From Streptomyces sp. NBC_01498 (GTDB lineage: Bacteria; Actinomycetota; Actinomycetes; Streptomycetales; Streptomycetaceae): 64,000 bases of DNA. The notes beneath the pieces were generated by a model that was given only the letters and a program-made list of their open reading frames with translations, was not told the DNA's origin and searched no databases. The stretch is from contig NZ_CP109598.1 of the NCBI RefSeq assembly GCF_036327775.1, forward strand, positions 3,968,001-4,032,000, given 5' to 3'. The translations under genes were made by a program, and so were the position numbers. Positions 7,436 to 16,661 of this stretch are shown one piece after another. The first letter of the stretch is position 1. The number at the start of each line of letters is the position of its first letter.

Positions 7436-8779
7436 GTGAGCCAGTACGTGTCCAGGCTTGCCGGCACCCTGGTGTCACCACCCCGGCTGCGTATCCCGGG
7501 CCACCCCCGCAAACCCCGGCGCGTCGCCATGCTCAGCGTCCACACCTCCCCGCTGCACCAGCCGGGCACGGGCGACGCGGGCGGCATGAACGTCTACATC
7601 GTGGAGCTGGCCAAACGGCTGGCCGCCGTCAACATCGAGGTCGAGATCTTCACCCGTTCGACCACCGGCGGGCTGCCCCCGTCCGTGGAGCTGGCCCCGG
7701 GCGTACTCGTACGGCATGTGGACGCCGGTCCGTACGAGGGTCTGGCCAAGGAGGAACTGCCCGCGCAGCTCTGCGCGTTCACCCACGGCGTGATGCAGGC
7801 GTGGGCAGGCCACCGCCCCGGCTACTACGACCTCGTCCACTCCCACTACTGGCTCTCCGGCCATGTCGGCTGGCTCGCCGCCGAGCGGTGGGGTGTCCCG
7901 CTCGTGCACGCCATGCACACCATGGCCAAGGTCAAGAACGCGGCACTCGCCGAGGGCGACACCCCCGAGCCCGCCGCCCGTGTCATCGGTGAGACGCAGA
8001 TCGTGCGCGCCGCCGACCGGCTGATCGCGAACACGGCCGAGGAGGCCGACGAACTCGCCCGCTTCTACGAGGCGGAGCGCGCCAAGGTCGCGGTCGTCCA
8101 CCCCGGGGTGAACCTGGACGTCTTCCGCCCGGCCGACGGCCGCGCCGCCGCGCGCGCCCGGCTCGGGCTGCCGCAGGACGCGTTCGTCCCGCTCTTCGCG
8201 GGCCGTATCCAGCCGCTCAAGGCCCCCGACGTCCTGCTGCGCGCCGTCGCGGTCCTGCTGGCCCGGGACCCGTCGCTGCGCGGACGGCTGGTGGTCCCGG
8301 TGGTGGGCGGCCCGAGCGGCAGCGGGCTGGCCCGGCCGGAGGAACTGCACAAGCTGGCGTCCAGGCTCGGGATCGCCGATGTCGTACGGTTCCGGCCGCC
8401 GGTCGGGCAGGAGAGCCTGGCGGACTGGTTCCGGGCGGCTTCCGTGCTGGTCATGCCCTCCTACAGCGAGTCCTTCGGGCTGGTCGCCATCGAGGCGCAG
8501 GCAGCCGGGACCCCGGTCGTCGCGGCGGCGGTGGGCGGGCTTCCGGTGGCCGTACGCGACGGGCACACCGGCTTTCTGATCCCGGGCCACGAGCCGGAGG
8601 CGTACGCCGGGGCGCTCGCCCGCTTCGCCGACGGGCCCGAACTGGTCGACCGCATGGGGCGCGCGGCGTCGCGGCACGCGCGGTCGTTCGGCTGGGACGT
8701 CGCGGCGTCGGCGACGGCGGACGTCTACACGGCCGCCGTGCATGATCACCGGGGTCGCGTACGCTCGCACCATGGCTGA
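7436..8779 (+). CDS. mshA: D-inositol-3-phosphate glycosyltransferase, first step of mycothiol synthesis
   Basis: 447 residues from GTG 7436 with GAGAGG about 10 nt upstream. GT4/GT-B fold: the N-terminal domain has the MshA signature [17 protein letters not shown], and the C-terminal nucleotide-sugar domain has [12 protein letters not shown] and the EX7E-type region [13 protein letters not shown]. The enzyme joins GlcNAc from UDP-GlcNAc to 1D-myo-inositol 3-phosphate in the cytoplasm. Length is typical. The stop overlaps the YbjN start by 8 bp, so the two are probably cotranscribed from the SigR-like promoter. Confidence 0.96.
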   Translation: MSQYVSRLAGTLVSPPRLRIPGHPRKPRRVAMLSVHTSPLHQPGTGDAGGMNVYIVELAKRLAAVNIEVEIFTRSTTGGLPPSVELAPGVLVRHVDAGPYEGLAKEELPAQLCAFTHGVMQAWAGHRPGYYDLVHSHYWLSGHVGWLAAERWGVPLVHAMHTMAKVKNAALAEGDTPEPAARVIGETQIVRAADRLIANTAEEADELARFYEAERAKVAVVHPGVNLDVFRPADGRAAARARLGLPQDAFVPLFAGRIQPLKAPDVLLRAVAVLLARDPSLRGRLVVPVVGGPSGSGLARPEELHKLASRLGIADVVRFRPPVGQESLADWFRAASVLVMPSYSESFGLVAIEAQAAGTPVVAAAVGGLPVAVRDGHTGFLIPGHEPEAYAGALARFADGPELVDRMGRAASRHARSFGWDVAASATADVYTAAVHDHRGRVRSHHG

Positions 8780-9356
8780 CGACACGCGAGCCGCAGCGAA
8801 CGTGACCGGACCCGCAGCGAACGGGACCGACGGTGCCACCTCCACCTCTGTGGAGGAGGATGCGGCGGACGTGGTGCGCCGCTGGCTGACCTCGGCCGCG
8901 CGCGACTCGGGCCTGGGGTGGGAGAGCCCCGAGCCGGGCTCCTTCGTCGTCACGCTGCCCGGCACCCGCAAGCTCTCCACGACCTGCTCCCTGCGTGTCG
9001 GCCGGCACTCCCTCTCCGTCAACGCCTTCGTTATCCGCCACCCGGACGAGAACGACGAGGCCGTGCTCCGCTGGCTGCTCGGGCGGAACCTCAAGCTGTA
9101 CGGGGTGGCGTACGCGGTCGACCGGCTCGGCGACATCTATCTCTCCGGCAGGCTGCCGCTGTCCGCCGTCGGCGAGGACGAACTGGACCGGCTGCTCGGC
9201 TCCGTACTCGAAGAGGCCGACGGGTCCTTCAACACGCTGCTGGAGCTGGGGTTCGCGAGCGCGATCCGCAAGGAGTACGCCTGGCGCGTCTCGCGCGGCG
9301 AGTCCACGAGGAACCTCGAAGCCTTCACACATCTGACCCAGCACCCGTCGAGCTGA
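8772..9356 (+). CDS. YbjN-domain protein
   Basis: 194 residues from ATG 8772, which overlaps the end of mshA (ATGGCTGA); an ATG at 8742 inside mshA would add ten residues and is less likely. A low-complexity Ala/Thr start precedes a YbjN/T3SS-chaperone-like alpha-beta domain (about 35-190), with [36 protein letters not shown] and LSGRLPL. The function is not established; the fold usually binds other proteins. Pairing with mshA is common in Streptomyces, but a role in thiol metabolism is unproven. Confidence 0.85.
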   Translation: MADDTRAAANVTGPAANGTDGATSTSVEEDAADVVRRWLTSAARDSGLGWESPEPGSFVVTLPGTRKLSTTCSLRVGRHSLSVNAFVIRHPDENDEAVLRWLLGRNLKLYGVAYAVDRLGDIYLSGRLPLSAVGEDELDRLLGSVLEEADGSFNTLLELGFASAIRKEYAWRVSRGESTRNLEAFTHLTQHPSS

Positions 9357-9516
9357 CCGGTTCGACAACCGCGAACTGACCGGCTCCACCCTCTCGGCAC
9401 CCGGTTCTGGCCGCCAACCGGCCTACTCATGCACGACTCTTCCCTCCTCCCGCCATGCCGTGGCATGCTCACGCTGACCGCAGACCTGAACTCCGTTCAC
9501 ATATGTGGAGGTTGAG

Positions 9517-11373
9517 ATGGTGGGGAACGCTCGACTGGACCGACGGAACCGACAACCGGACCGGCAGGACCAACTGGACCGGCAGGACCAACCGGACCGG
9601 CAGGACCGACCGAACCTCGGCAGACGGGGGCTGCTCGCCGGCGCCGTCGCCGTGGCGGCCGGTGCGACAGCCACGGCCTTCGGCACCGGCGCGGGGATCG
9701 GCCCGGCCGCCGCCGCGACCCGGACCCCTGGCCCGTACGGCTCACCGGCCCCGCCCGCCCCGCGTACCTCCTCCGCACGCACGTCCCCCCGACTCTCCCC
9801 GCTCTGGCGCGAGTTCGCGGCGTCCCCGCTCAGCCACCCCCAGATCCCCTACGTCGGCCGGGCCGGACAGCGTGCCGGCTCCGACCGCCTCCCGCGTCCC
9901 CGCGTGGTCGCCGACGTCCGCGCGTACGGTGCCCGGAACGACGGCTCCGCCGACGCCGCCCCCGCCATCAACCGGGCCCTCGCCGACGCGGGCAGGCGCG
10001 GCGGCGGCACCGTCCTCGTCCCGGCGGGCACCTACCGCGTCGACGACATCATCCGCATCTCGCACAGCGGCGTGGTGCTGCGCGGCGCGGGCAGCGGGCG
10101 CACCACCCTCCTCGCGACGAAGAACCTCACCGAACTGATCGGCCCCTACGGCAGCCGCTTCGGCGGCGACAAGTCGAGCTGGTCCTGGGCGGGCGGCCTC
10201 ATCTGGCTCGCCCCAGAGGCGCGTCTCGGCTCCCTCATCGACTCCATCAGAGCGAAGAAGTGGCCGGTGGAGGGCTGGACGGGCAACGACCGCACCGAGT
10301 TCGAGCCCCTCACCGCCGTCGCGCCCGCCCGCCGGGGCGACCGCACCGTGCGAGTGGCGGACGCGTCGCGGATCAGGCGCGGCGAGATCGTCCTCTTCCG
10401 GGTCTCCGACGACGCCGATCACACGCTCCTGGAGCACATGTCGGGCGGCGGCCCGGGGACGGAGTCGTACGACTGGTCGGACAAGTCGAAGCTGCTGAGC
10501 TACGTGCCGTACGAGTGGCCCGTACGCGTCACCTCCGTAAGAGGACGCGAACTCACCCTGGAACGCCCGCTTCCCGTGGACCTCCGTCCCGAGTGGAACA
10601 CCCTGATCACCACCCTCGTCACACCGCTCACCGGCGCGGGGGTGGAAGGGCTGACGCTCGAAGCCGTCGAGACGCCCCAGTCGCCGCACCTGCTGGACAA
10701 GGGCCACAACGGGGTCACCTTCCAGTGCGCGTACGACTGCTGGGCGGACGACGTCACCGTCCGGAACGCCGACAACGGCTTCGGCCTCGTCGCCGCCTCC
10801 GCCTGCACCCTGCGGCGCACCCGTGTCGAGGGGCGCGGCTCGCACCATCCGTACTTCTGCCGTGAGGCGTCGCACGACAACCTGATCGAGGACTTCTTCA
10901 TCGCCGCCCGGACCGTCCCGGCGCCGGCCGGCACCCAACTGCACGGCATCAACGTCGAGGGCCTGTCCAGCTACAACGTCTGGTCGCGGGGCGTGATGGA
11001 GATGGGCACCTTCGACACGCACCGGGGCCTGCCGTTCGCCAACCTCCGTACGGAGATCACGCTCGACAACAACGGCACGCACGGCGGCGACGCGTCCGCC
11101 GGACCGCTCTACGGCGCGCGGTTCACGCACTGGAACGTCACCGTGCTCAACGAACGGGCCGGGCTGGTCAGGATCGACGGGATCGCCCCGTACAGCGCGA
11201 CGGCCGGGATCAGCGAGGTGCGCGAGTTCGGGCAGATCGACGTACCTGACTTCCAGGGCGAGTTGCACGCACGGCTGGAGTCGTACGGCAGACCGCAGGA
11301 CATGCGCCCGAGCAATCTGTACGAGGCGCAGCGCGCCCTGAAGCTTCCCGGACGGCGGTCAGGGCGCGGGTGA
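9517..11373 (+). CDS. Tat-exported right-handed beta-helix (pectate-lyase-3-like) protein
   Basis: 618 residues. ATG 9517 has GGAGG five nt upstream (9507-9511); GTG 9505 would start upstream of that site. A hydrophilic N-region with repeated DRQDQ-type units (an 18-bp DNA repeat) leads to a Tat motif LGRRGLLAG and a hydrophobic stretch ending in AAAAT. The beta-helix begins near 130 with VVADVRAYGARNDGSADAAP and GTVLVPAGTY, the usual pectate lyase/polygalacturonase fold entry. The polysaccharide substrate cannot be named. The 3' end overlaps the convergent MFS gene by 15 bp. Confidence 0.82.
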   Translation: MVGNARLDRRNRQPDRQDQLDRQDQPDRQDRPNLGRRGLLAGAVAVAAGATATAFGTGAGIGPAAAATRTPGPYGSPAPPAPRTSSARTSPRLSPLWREFAASPLSHPQIPYVGRAGQRAGSDRLPRPRVVADVRAYGARNDGSADAAPAINRALADAGRRGGGTVLVPAGTYRVDDIIRISHSGVVLRGAGSGRTTLLATKNLTELIGPYGSRFGGDKSSWSWAGGLIWLAPEARLGSLIDSIRAKKWPVEGWTGNDRTEFEPLTAVAPARRGDRTVRVADASRIRRGEIVLFRVSDDADHTLLEHMSGGGPGTESYDWSDKSKLLSYVPYEWPVRVTSVRGRELTLERPLPVDLRPEWNTLITTLVTPLTGAGVEGLTLEAVETPQSPHLLDKGHNGVTFQCAYDCWADDVTVRNADNGFGLVAASACTLRRTRVEGRGSHHPYFCREASHDNLIEDFFIAARTVPAPAGTQLHGINVEGLSSYNVWSRGVMEMGTFDTHRGLPFANLRTEITLDNNGTHGGDASAGPLYGARFTHWNVTVLNERAGLVRIDGIAPYSATAGISEVREFGQIDVPDFQGELHARLESYGRPQDMRPSNLYEAQRALKLPGRRSGRG

Positions 11374-12744
11374 CTTCGCCACGTCCGGTACGGGCCCGCT
11401 CTCCGGCATCGCCTCCTCAGGAGAATCGCCAGGAGAGCCGGAAGGAGAACCAGAAAGAGAGCCGGACGCAGAGCCGGCGGCAGAGCCGGGACCGGGCTCC
11501 GCGCGGGACTCGAACCCGGCGTCCACGCCGCCCACCGGCAGCCCCCGCATCAGCAGCCAGTACCCGCCCGCCGCGACCGTCCCCAGCAACGCGCACGTGC
11601 CCCACAGCCAGTCCGGACCGTAGTGGTCGATCAGGAACCCGGACATCAGCGGCGCGACGAGACCGGCCACCGCCCACGACATCGTGTACATGCCCTGGTA
11701 GCGGCCCCGCCCGTGGACCGGTGACAGCCGGACCACGAGGCTGGTCTGCGTAGGCGCGTTGACGATCTCGGCCAGCGTCCACACGCAGACCGCCATGGCG
11801 TACACGGCCAGCGACCCGGCGAAAGCGGTGAGGCCGAAGCCGTAGCCCGCGAGCAACGAGGAGAGGATCAGCAGCCGCCGGGTGTCGCGGTGTTCGATGA
11901 AACGGGTGACCGGGATCTGGAGCACCACGATCAGCGCCCCGTTGAACGCGATGATCAGGCCGAAGTCGGAACTGCTGAACCCGCCCGCGCCCATCGCGAC
12001 CGGCAGCCCCACGAAGCCCTGCTGGAAGACCAGCGCGACGACGAACGACAGCCCGACCACGCTCATGAAGCGCCCGTCCGCCAGGACCGTACGCATCCCG
12101 ACCGCCGGCTCGATCTTCCCGCCCTCCGGGCCGCGTCCCGGCCGTGACTCGGGGAGTTTGAGGAAGATCAGCACGGCGCAGGCCAGCGTCATCGCCGCCT
12201 CACCGAGGAATCCGGCGAGATAGCTGTACTCGGCGACGAAGCCCGCGGCGGCCGACGAGATCGCGAACCCGAGGTTGATCGCCCAGTAGTTGAGGGAGAA
12301 CGCCCTCACCCGGTCCTCCGGCTTCACGATGTCCGCCATCATCGCCTGCACGGCCGGGCGCGAGGCGTTGGACGTCAGCCCGACCAGGAACGCGACGGCG
12401 GCGATGGCCGCCGGGTCCTGCATGAAGCCGAGCAGCGCCACGGACGCGGCGGTCGAGGACTGAGCGATCAGCAGCGTGGGCCGCCGCCCGAGCCGGTCGG
12501 TCATCACGCCCGCGCCGACCGAGGAGACGACTCCGCCGAGGCCGTGGAGCGAGGCGACGAGACCGGCGTACGACGCCGAGTAGCCGCGCTCCATGGTCAG
12601 ATACAGCACCATGAAGGTGGCGACGAAGGCACCGAGCCGGTTGACGAGCGTGCTCGTCCACAGCCACCAGAACTCACGGGGCAGCCCCGAGACACTTCGT
12701 CTGACGCTCTCACCCGTGGCCCGTCTCAGCCCGGCGACGGACAT
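11359..12744 (-). CDS. Major facilitator superfamily permease
   Basis: 461 residues with about 12 membrane segments and the MFS loop motif GVMTDRLGRRPTL between helices 2 and 3. The C-terminal 60 residues are a Gly/Ser/Pro/Glu tail that looks cytoplasmic and disordered (GSASGSLSGSPSGSPGDSP). Substrate unknown; the similarity pattern is drug-exporter-like. Divergent from gpm, with a palindromic site between. The last codons overlap the beta-helix gene on the other strand. Confidence 0.9.
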   Translation of the reverse strand: MSVAGLRRATGESVRRSVSGLPREFWWLWTSTLVNRLGAFVATFMVLYLTMERGYSASYAGLVASLHGLGGVVSSVGAGVMTDRLGRRPTLLIAQSSTAASVALLGFMQDPAAIAAVAFLVGLTSNASRPAVQAMMADIVKPEDRVRAFSLNYWAINLGFAISSAAAGFVAEYSYLAGFLGEAAMTLACAVLIFLKLPESRPGRGPEGGKIEPAVGMRTVLADGRFMSVVGLSFVVALVFQQGFVGLPVAMGAGGFSSSDFGLIIAFNGALIVVLQIPVTRFIEHRDTRRLLILSSLLAGYGFGLTAFAGSLAVYAMAVCVWTLAEIVNAPTQTSLVVRLSPVHGRGRYQGMYTMSWAVAGLVAPLMSGFLIDHYGPDWLWGTCALLGTVAAGGYWLLMRGLPVGGVDAGFESRAEPGPGSAAGSASGSLSGSPSGSPGDSPEEAMPESGPVPDVAKSPAP

Positions 12745-12784
12745 GTGCGAACCCCCTGGGGGTCCTGCGGACCCGTACTGACCC

Positions 12785-12817
12785 GGTAAGTGGCCGATCG
12801 GCCAACGGCAACTTACC
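12785..12817. promoter_or_regulatory. Nested palindromes between MFS gene and gpm
   Basis: A perfect 14-bp palindrome TGGCCGATCGGCCA (12791-12804) overlaps the left arm of a wider inverted repeat GGTAAGT (12785-12791) / ACTTACC (12811-12817). It sits 41 bp upstream of the MFS start and looks like an operator; no dedicated regulator gene is adjacent. Confidence 0.5.
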
Positions 12818-12876
12818 GACGCGGGTCGCCCGGCCGCCAGTCAATTGACGGCGGGCGTCGACCGGGATCGTTCGAT

Positions 12877-12889
12877 TAGGCTCGGCCCC
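12877..12889 (+). promoter_or_regulatory. -10 element of a probably leaderless gpm transcript
   Basis: TAGGCT (12877-12882) ends 7 nt before ATG 12890, the spacing expected when transcription starts at the start codon. No Shine-Dalgarno sequence precedes the ATG. Confidence 0.55.
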
Positions 12890-13651
12890 ATGGCCGACGC
12901 ACCGTACAAGCTGATCCTCCTCCGCCACGGCGAGAGCGAATGGAACGCGAAGAACCTGTTCACCGGCTGGGTGGACGTCAACCTCACGGACAAGGGCGAG
13001 AAGGAGGCCGTACGCGGCGGTGAGCTGCTGAAGGACGCCGGCCTGCTGCCCGACGTCCTGCACACCTCCCTCCAGAAGCGCGCGATCCGCACCGCCACCC
13101 TGGCGCTGGAGTCCGCCGACCGCTCCTGGATCCCGGTCCGCCGCTCCTGGCGCCTGAACGAGCGCCACTACGGCGCACTTCAGGGCAAAGACAAGGCGCA
13201 GACGCTCGCGGAGTTCGGCGAGGAGCAGTTCATGCTCTGGCGCCGCTCGTACGACACCCCGCCGCCGGAGCTGGAGGACGGCACGGAGTTCTCCCAGAGC
13301 GACGACCCGCGCTACGCGGCGATCCCGCCGGAGCTGCGCCCGCGCACGGAGTGCCTGAAGGACGTCGTGGTCCGGATGCTCCCGTACTGGTACGACAGCG
13401 TCGTCCCGGACCTCCTGACGGGCCGTACGGTCCTGGTCGCCGCCCACGGCAACAGCCTCCGCGCGCTGGTGAAGCACCTGGACGGCGTCTCGGACGCGGA
13501 CATCGCGGGCCTGAACATCCCCACGGGCATCCCGCTCGCCTACGAACTGGACGCCGACTTCCGCCCCCTCAAGCCGGGCGGCACCTACCTCGACCCGGAC
13601 GCGGCGGCGGCGGCGATCGAGGCGGTCAAGAACCAGGGCAAGAAGAAGTAA
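12890..13651 (+). CDS. gpmA: 2,3-bisphosphoglycerate-dependent phosphoglycerate mutase
   Basis: 253 residues, the usual dPGM length. The phosphohistidine motif [10 protein letters not shown] begins at residue 9, the second histidine is in [10 protein letters not shown], and [12 protein letters not shown] is the family signature. It interconverts 3- and 2-phosphoglycerate in cytoplasmic glycolysis. ATG 12890 fits the family start; an upstream TTG would add 15 residues. A Lys-rich end (NQGKKK) is typical of actinobacterial versions. A strong hairpin follows. Confidence 0.97.
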   Translation: MADAPYKLILLRHGESEWNAKNLFTGWVDVNLTDKGEKEAVRGGELLKDAGLLPDVLHTSLQKRAIRTATLALESADRSWIPVRRSWRLNERHYGALQGKDKAQTLAEFGEEQFMLWRRSYDTPPPELEDGTEFSQSDDPRYAAIPPELRPRTECLKDVVVRMLPYWYDSVVPDLLTGRTVLVAAHGNSLRALVKHLDGVSDADIAGLNIPTGIPLAYELDADFRPLKPGGTYLDPDAAAAAIEAVKNQGKKK

Positions 13652-13662
13652 CGCGCAACGAT

Positions 13663-13705
13663 CAAGGGGCCCTTGCCGCGAGTTCTTCGTGGTTGGGGCC
13701 CCTTG
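13663..13705 (+). terminator. Hairpin terminator after gpm
   Basis: Ten-bp stem CAAGGGGCCC / GGGCCCCTTG (13663-13672 and 13696-13705) starts 12 bp after the gpm stop. There is no T-run, as is common in Streptomyces. Confidence 0.8.
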
Positions 13706-13907
13706 CTGCACACTGACCGTCCCCAACCTTGCAATGGTTTTTCGGGGCTGTTGTCAACCCCCCAATGGGCCTCGGCGGGTGTCGATGTGATGGGTATGCT
13801 GATGCCACCTCAACTGAACCTCCCTTGAACTCGACGTGCTGACAAGCGAGTTCCAGGCTCCGGCCCGAGAAGCGGGTCGGTTGGAGGATGAAGGGGAGGT
13901 GGTAGAG

Positions 13908-14027
13908 GTGAGTCTTGAGGAGGACACGCCTCGCAAGTGGACCGGGCCCGAGAAGTGGCAGGTCTGGCTTGCGGGCGTCGGCCTGCTGGTGACCATCGCT
14001 ACCGGCGTGGTGCAGCTCGCTCGATGA
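13908..14027 (+). CDS. Small single-helix membrane protein
   Basis: 39 residues from GTG 13908, with GGGAGG upstream; a longer frame from 13836 (63 residues) is possible. A charged N-terminus (SLEEDTPRKWTGPEKW) precedes one hydrophobic helix (VWLAGVGLLVTIATGVVQL), then AR. A perfect terminator follows within 50 bp, which supports a real short gene. Function unknown. Confidence 0.5.
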   Translation: MSLEEDTPRKWTGPEKWQVWLAGVGLLVTIATGVVQLAR

Positions 14028-14073
14028 GCGAGTCACGCGCGAGAACGGTCGGGACCGGACGCTGTACATGCAG

Positions 14074-14106
14074 CGAGCCCGGTCTACTGGTGAGCGACCG
14101 GGCTCG
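14074..14106 (+). terminator. Perfect 11-bp hairpin terminator
   Basis: CGAGCCCGGTC (14074-14084), an 11-nt loop, GACCGGGCTCG (14096-14106). It ends the transcript of the small membrane protein gene. Confidence 0.85.
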
Positions 14107-14159
14107 TTGACTGCACGAGGGCCTGGATCTGGTTGCAGCCGGATCCGGGTCCTCGGTCA

Positions 14160-14205
14160 TTCTAGAGCTATCCAGAGCTTTCTAGAGCTATCTAGAGGTA
14201 ACTAG
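14160..14205. repeat. Phased CTAGAG(C/G)TA repeats
   Basis: About four imperfect copies of CTAGAGCTATC occur at a 10-11-bp period (starting at 14162, 14173, 14182 and 14192), in an AT-richer patch with three TCTAGA or near-TCTAGA hexamers. One-turn spacing suggests cooperative binding of a regulator on one DNA face. No gene start of good quality follows immediately. Confidence 0.6.
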
Positions 14206-14429
14206 ATTTTGGACCAATCTCTCACAGGTAACTTGTGTAGCTTGTGCGAGATCGGCGAACTTGGATCTCTTCTGCTTCGGAGAACGTCTTCGCCACGACC
14301 AACCACGCATGAGAGATCTGTCCCTGCCGGACAACCGTTGGTAGCGACTTCTACGTGGCCAAGAGCTACTCGGTGGTCCGTATCCCTTGTGCGTATCGCT
14401 CGGTATGCCGAGTGGCAGGGAAGCCGTGG

Positions 14430-15011
14430 CTACTCGACAGGGCCCGTTACCGGCCCCTTCTCAGGGACCAAACCATCCACTTCACCGGCGCCAGCGTCGC
14501 TGTACTCCTCCCCGTAGCAGTCCGCCCGTTCCATCAACGCCGCCGAGGCAACCAGCATCACCGCGAGAGAGACCGTCCGCAAAGGGCTCGGCTCGGGAGG
14601 GTGATGGGGTGCGCGAAGCCACTGGTAGCGGTCGCCGGCGAGGGAGATCGGTCCCGGTACGACGATGAATGACTCGCGCTGGAGGTAGCGGTACGTCGGC
14701 GGGGCTTCCGTCTCCCGCGCGATCGCCCGCTCGAAGCGGTCCTTCGACTTCGGCGGAAGGAAGAAGCCGAGTTGACGCCCGGCCCGGTCGGCCAGCACCG
14801 GTCCGACGGGCATCCCGCGACGTTCCAGTTGGTCGAACGTCTCGACGCCGAGCCGCTGTTCGGTCACCACGGCATCGAAGGCGACACCCGTCGGCAGTGC
14901 ATAGGGCCGCCTCGGGTCGTCCGCCCAGTGCTCGCGGCACAGTTCCGGGTCGTCCGCGACTGAGGACAACCACTCCATGCCCCGCCTCGTCATCCTCTGC
15001 ACGTCATCCAC
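14430..15011 (-). CDS. Conserved actinobacterial protein of unknown function
   Basis: About 193 residues. Start is uncertain: GTG 15011, GTG 15002 (GAGG 8 nt upstream), ATG 14993 or ATG 14978. Conserved-looking blocks are EHWADDPRRPYALPTG, DVVTEQRLG-like FDAVVTEQRLGVETFDQL, MPVGPVLAD, GFFLPP and SFIVVPGP followed by GDRYQWLRAP. A hydrophobic helix near the C-terminus (LAVMLVASAALM) may be buried. Such proteins often sit beside XRE/TPR regulators in Streptomyces, as here (divergent, 15265). I cannot assign a function. Confidence 0.7.
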   Translation of the reverse strand: MDDVQRMTRRGMEWLSSVADDPELCREHWADDPRRPYALPTGVAFDAVVTEQRLGVETFDQLERRGMPVGPVLADRAGRQLGFFLPPKSKDRFERAIARETEAPPTYRYLQRESFIVVPGPISLAGDRYQWLRAPHHPPEPSPLRTVSLAVMLVASAALMERADCYGEEYSDAGAGEVDGLVPEKGPVTGPVE

Positions 15012-15217
15012 CTCGGTCTGAACTTCCCTTCACCGACCCGTTTGGTCGCAGTGCGACCAGACTCCCGCGCCCACGCCGAGCGGGGCAGATGACGAGAGGT
15101 GACGGGGGATGACGAGGTGAGTGGGGGCGCGTCATCCGTCATCGGGGTCACTTTCGGCACGCTGATGCGCACGGAACGTACTCAAAGGGCTTGCCGCTTG
15201 CGTACATTCGGTAGGCA

Positions 15218-15238
15218 GCACGGGCGCCGCGCCCGTGC
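15218..15238. promoter_or_regulatory. Hairpin in the divergent region upstream of the XRE/TPR gene
   Basis: GCACGGGCGC and GCCCGTGC arms form a small stem just upstream of the ribosome site. Further upstream GATGACGAG occurs twice (near 15089 and 15109), with GTCATC copies after it. These may be binding sites of the divergent regulator. Confidence 0.35.
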
Positions 15239-15264
15239 CCCGCACTCACGGGAGGCGATGACGC

Positions 15265-16650
15265 GTGGAGGCAGTGCGGCCGGTCGGTTTCGTCGTGCGT
15301 GACGCCCGCTTACGCCGTGGCTGGAGTCAGACTCGACTGGTCAGCACGCTACGACGGGTTGCGGCGCGACACGGCCAAGCGCTGCCGACCGATGCCAGCG
15401 TCAAGCGCCGGCTGGCGAGTTGGGAGAACGGGCACAGCACGCCCGACGAGTTCTACGGTTCGCTCCTTTGCGAGGTCTTCGGTCTGTCCGCCACTGAGCT
15501 CGGGCTGAGTCATCTCACCGGTCACGACGTCGCCCTGCTGGACGCCGTGTATCCCGTCGGCACGGATGCGGCCATCGCCACCGTGGATCGGTTGTGGCGT
15601 GCCGACCTGAACGGGTACGAGCCCTTGCTCCGGGCCGAACCGTCCGAGCCCGCCTGGAGCGACGCGTCCCTCCGCTGGCTGGTCGCTCCCGAAGCGTCTT
15701 TGCCCGAACCCAGAAGTGATCAGAGTCCGAGAGTCGGGCTCACGGACGTAGCCGTGGTCAAAGCGACCATCGACGTGTTCACCCGACTCGACGACCAGTT
15801 CGGTGGTGGTCACGCACGCCAGTCCGTCATCCAGTACCTCAGCCGGGATGTCGTACCGCTGCTCACCGGCCACTACACCGAAACGGTGGGGCGCGCGCTG
15901 TTCTCCACAGTCGCGGAAGCCGTTCTGCTCGCCGGCTGGATGTCCTACGACGCCGGCCACCACGGTCTGGCCCAGCGCTACTTCCTCCAAGCCCTCAAAC
16001 TTGCCCAGGACAGCAACGATCGTCGTCTCGCGGGCAGCGTCCTGTCCGCCATGAGCCACCAGGCCACCTTCCTCGGCCGCTACACCCACGGCGCGACCCT
16101 TGCCCGTGCGGCCCTGATGGGAATCTCTGGAGTGGCCACACCGACTCTGCTTGCCCAGTTCCACGCCATGGAAGCCCGAGCTCTGGCCCGTACCGGTGAC
16201 TGCCGAGCCACCGAAACGGCGCTCAGCGAAGCCGCCAGAGCCCTCGACCGTGCCGACCACGAGGACGAACCAGAGTGGATCACCTACTTCAACGACACGG
16301 AACTGGCGGCGGAAGCCGCGCACTGCTTTCGGGACGTCCGCCGTGCACGTGAGGCCGTGGCCTCCGCAGAGAACGCTATGAGTGGACGCCATGTCCGCAG
16401 TGACTTCTTCGCCACGATGGTTCTCGCCGACGCTCACCTGCACGCCGGGGACGCCGAGGAGGCGTGCCGGGTGGCTCTCGACGCACTCGACATAGGGGAA
16501 CAGCTCAAGTCAGCGAGGTGCGTCGCGTACCTCTCGGAGTTCCGCCGACATCTCGAATCGCTGGGGCGGTCGGCCACACTGCGGGGCTTCACGGAGCAGG
16601 CGGGCGGCAGTCGTCTGTGGGCGGCGACCAAGCGCACCGCCGCCGCCTGA
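15265..16650 (+). CDS. XRE-type regulator with C-terminal TPR-like helical domain
   Basis: 461 residues from GTG 15265 with GGGAGG upstream. The N-terminal HTH (about 8-85; VRDARLRRGWSQTRLVSTL and VKRRLASWENGHSTPDEFYG) is followed by a long helical repeat region (about 150-455) with repeating A-L-x-L-A patterns (YFLQALKLAQDSNDRRLAGS). The layout is shared with Streptomyces developmental and antibiotic-affecting regulators of the NsdA type and with Rap/Rgg-like peptide sensors. Ligand and targets unknown. Divergent from the 14430 gene. Confidence 0.82.
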   Translation: MEAVRPVGFVVRDARLRRGWSQTRLVSTLRRVAARHGQALPTDASVKRRLASWENGHSTPDEFYGSLLCEVFGLSATELGLSHLTGHDVALLDAVYPVGTDAAIATVDRLWRADLNGYEPLLRAEPSEPAWSDASLRWLVAPEASLPEPRSDQSPRVGLTDVAVVKATIDVFTRLDDQFGGGHARQSVIQYLSRDVVPLLTGHYTETVGRALFSTVAEAVLLAGWMSYDAGHHGLAQRYFLQALKLAQDSNDRRLAGSVLSAMSHQATFLGRYTHGATLARAALMGISGVATPTLLAQFHAMEARALARTGDCRATETALSEAARALDRADHEDEPEWITYFNDTELAAEAAHCFRDVRRAREAVASAENAMSGRHVRSDFFATMVLADAHLHAGDAEEACRVALDALDIGEQLKSARCVAYLSEFRRHLESLGRSATLRGFTEQAGGSRLWAATKRTAAA

Positions 16651-16661
16651 AGTCCGGCTGC

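Larger units (their letters stand above)
14028..14429. other. Gap with terminator and CTAGAG repeats
   Basis: 402 bp between the small membrane gene and the 3' end of the next minus-strand gene. It holds the hairpin at 14074-14106, the CTAGAG-type repeats at 14160-14205, and short frames without family features. Confidence 0.4.
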
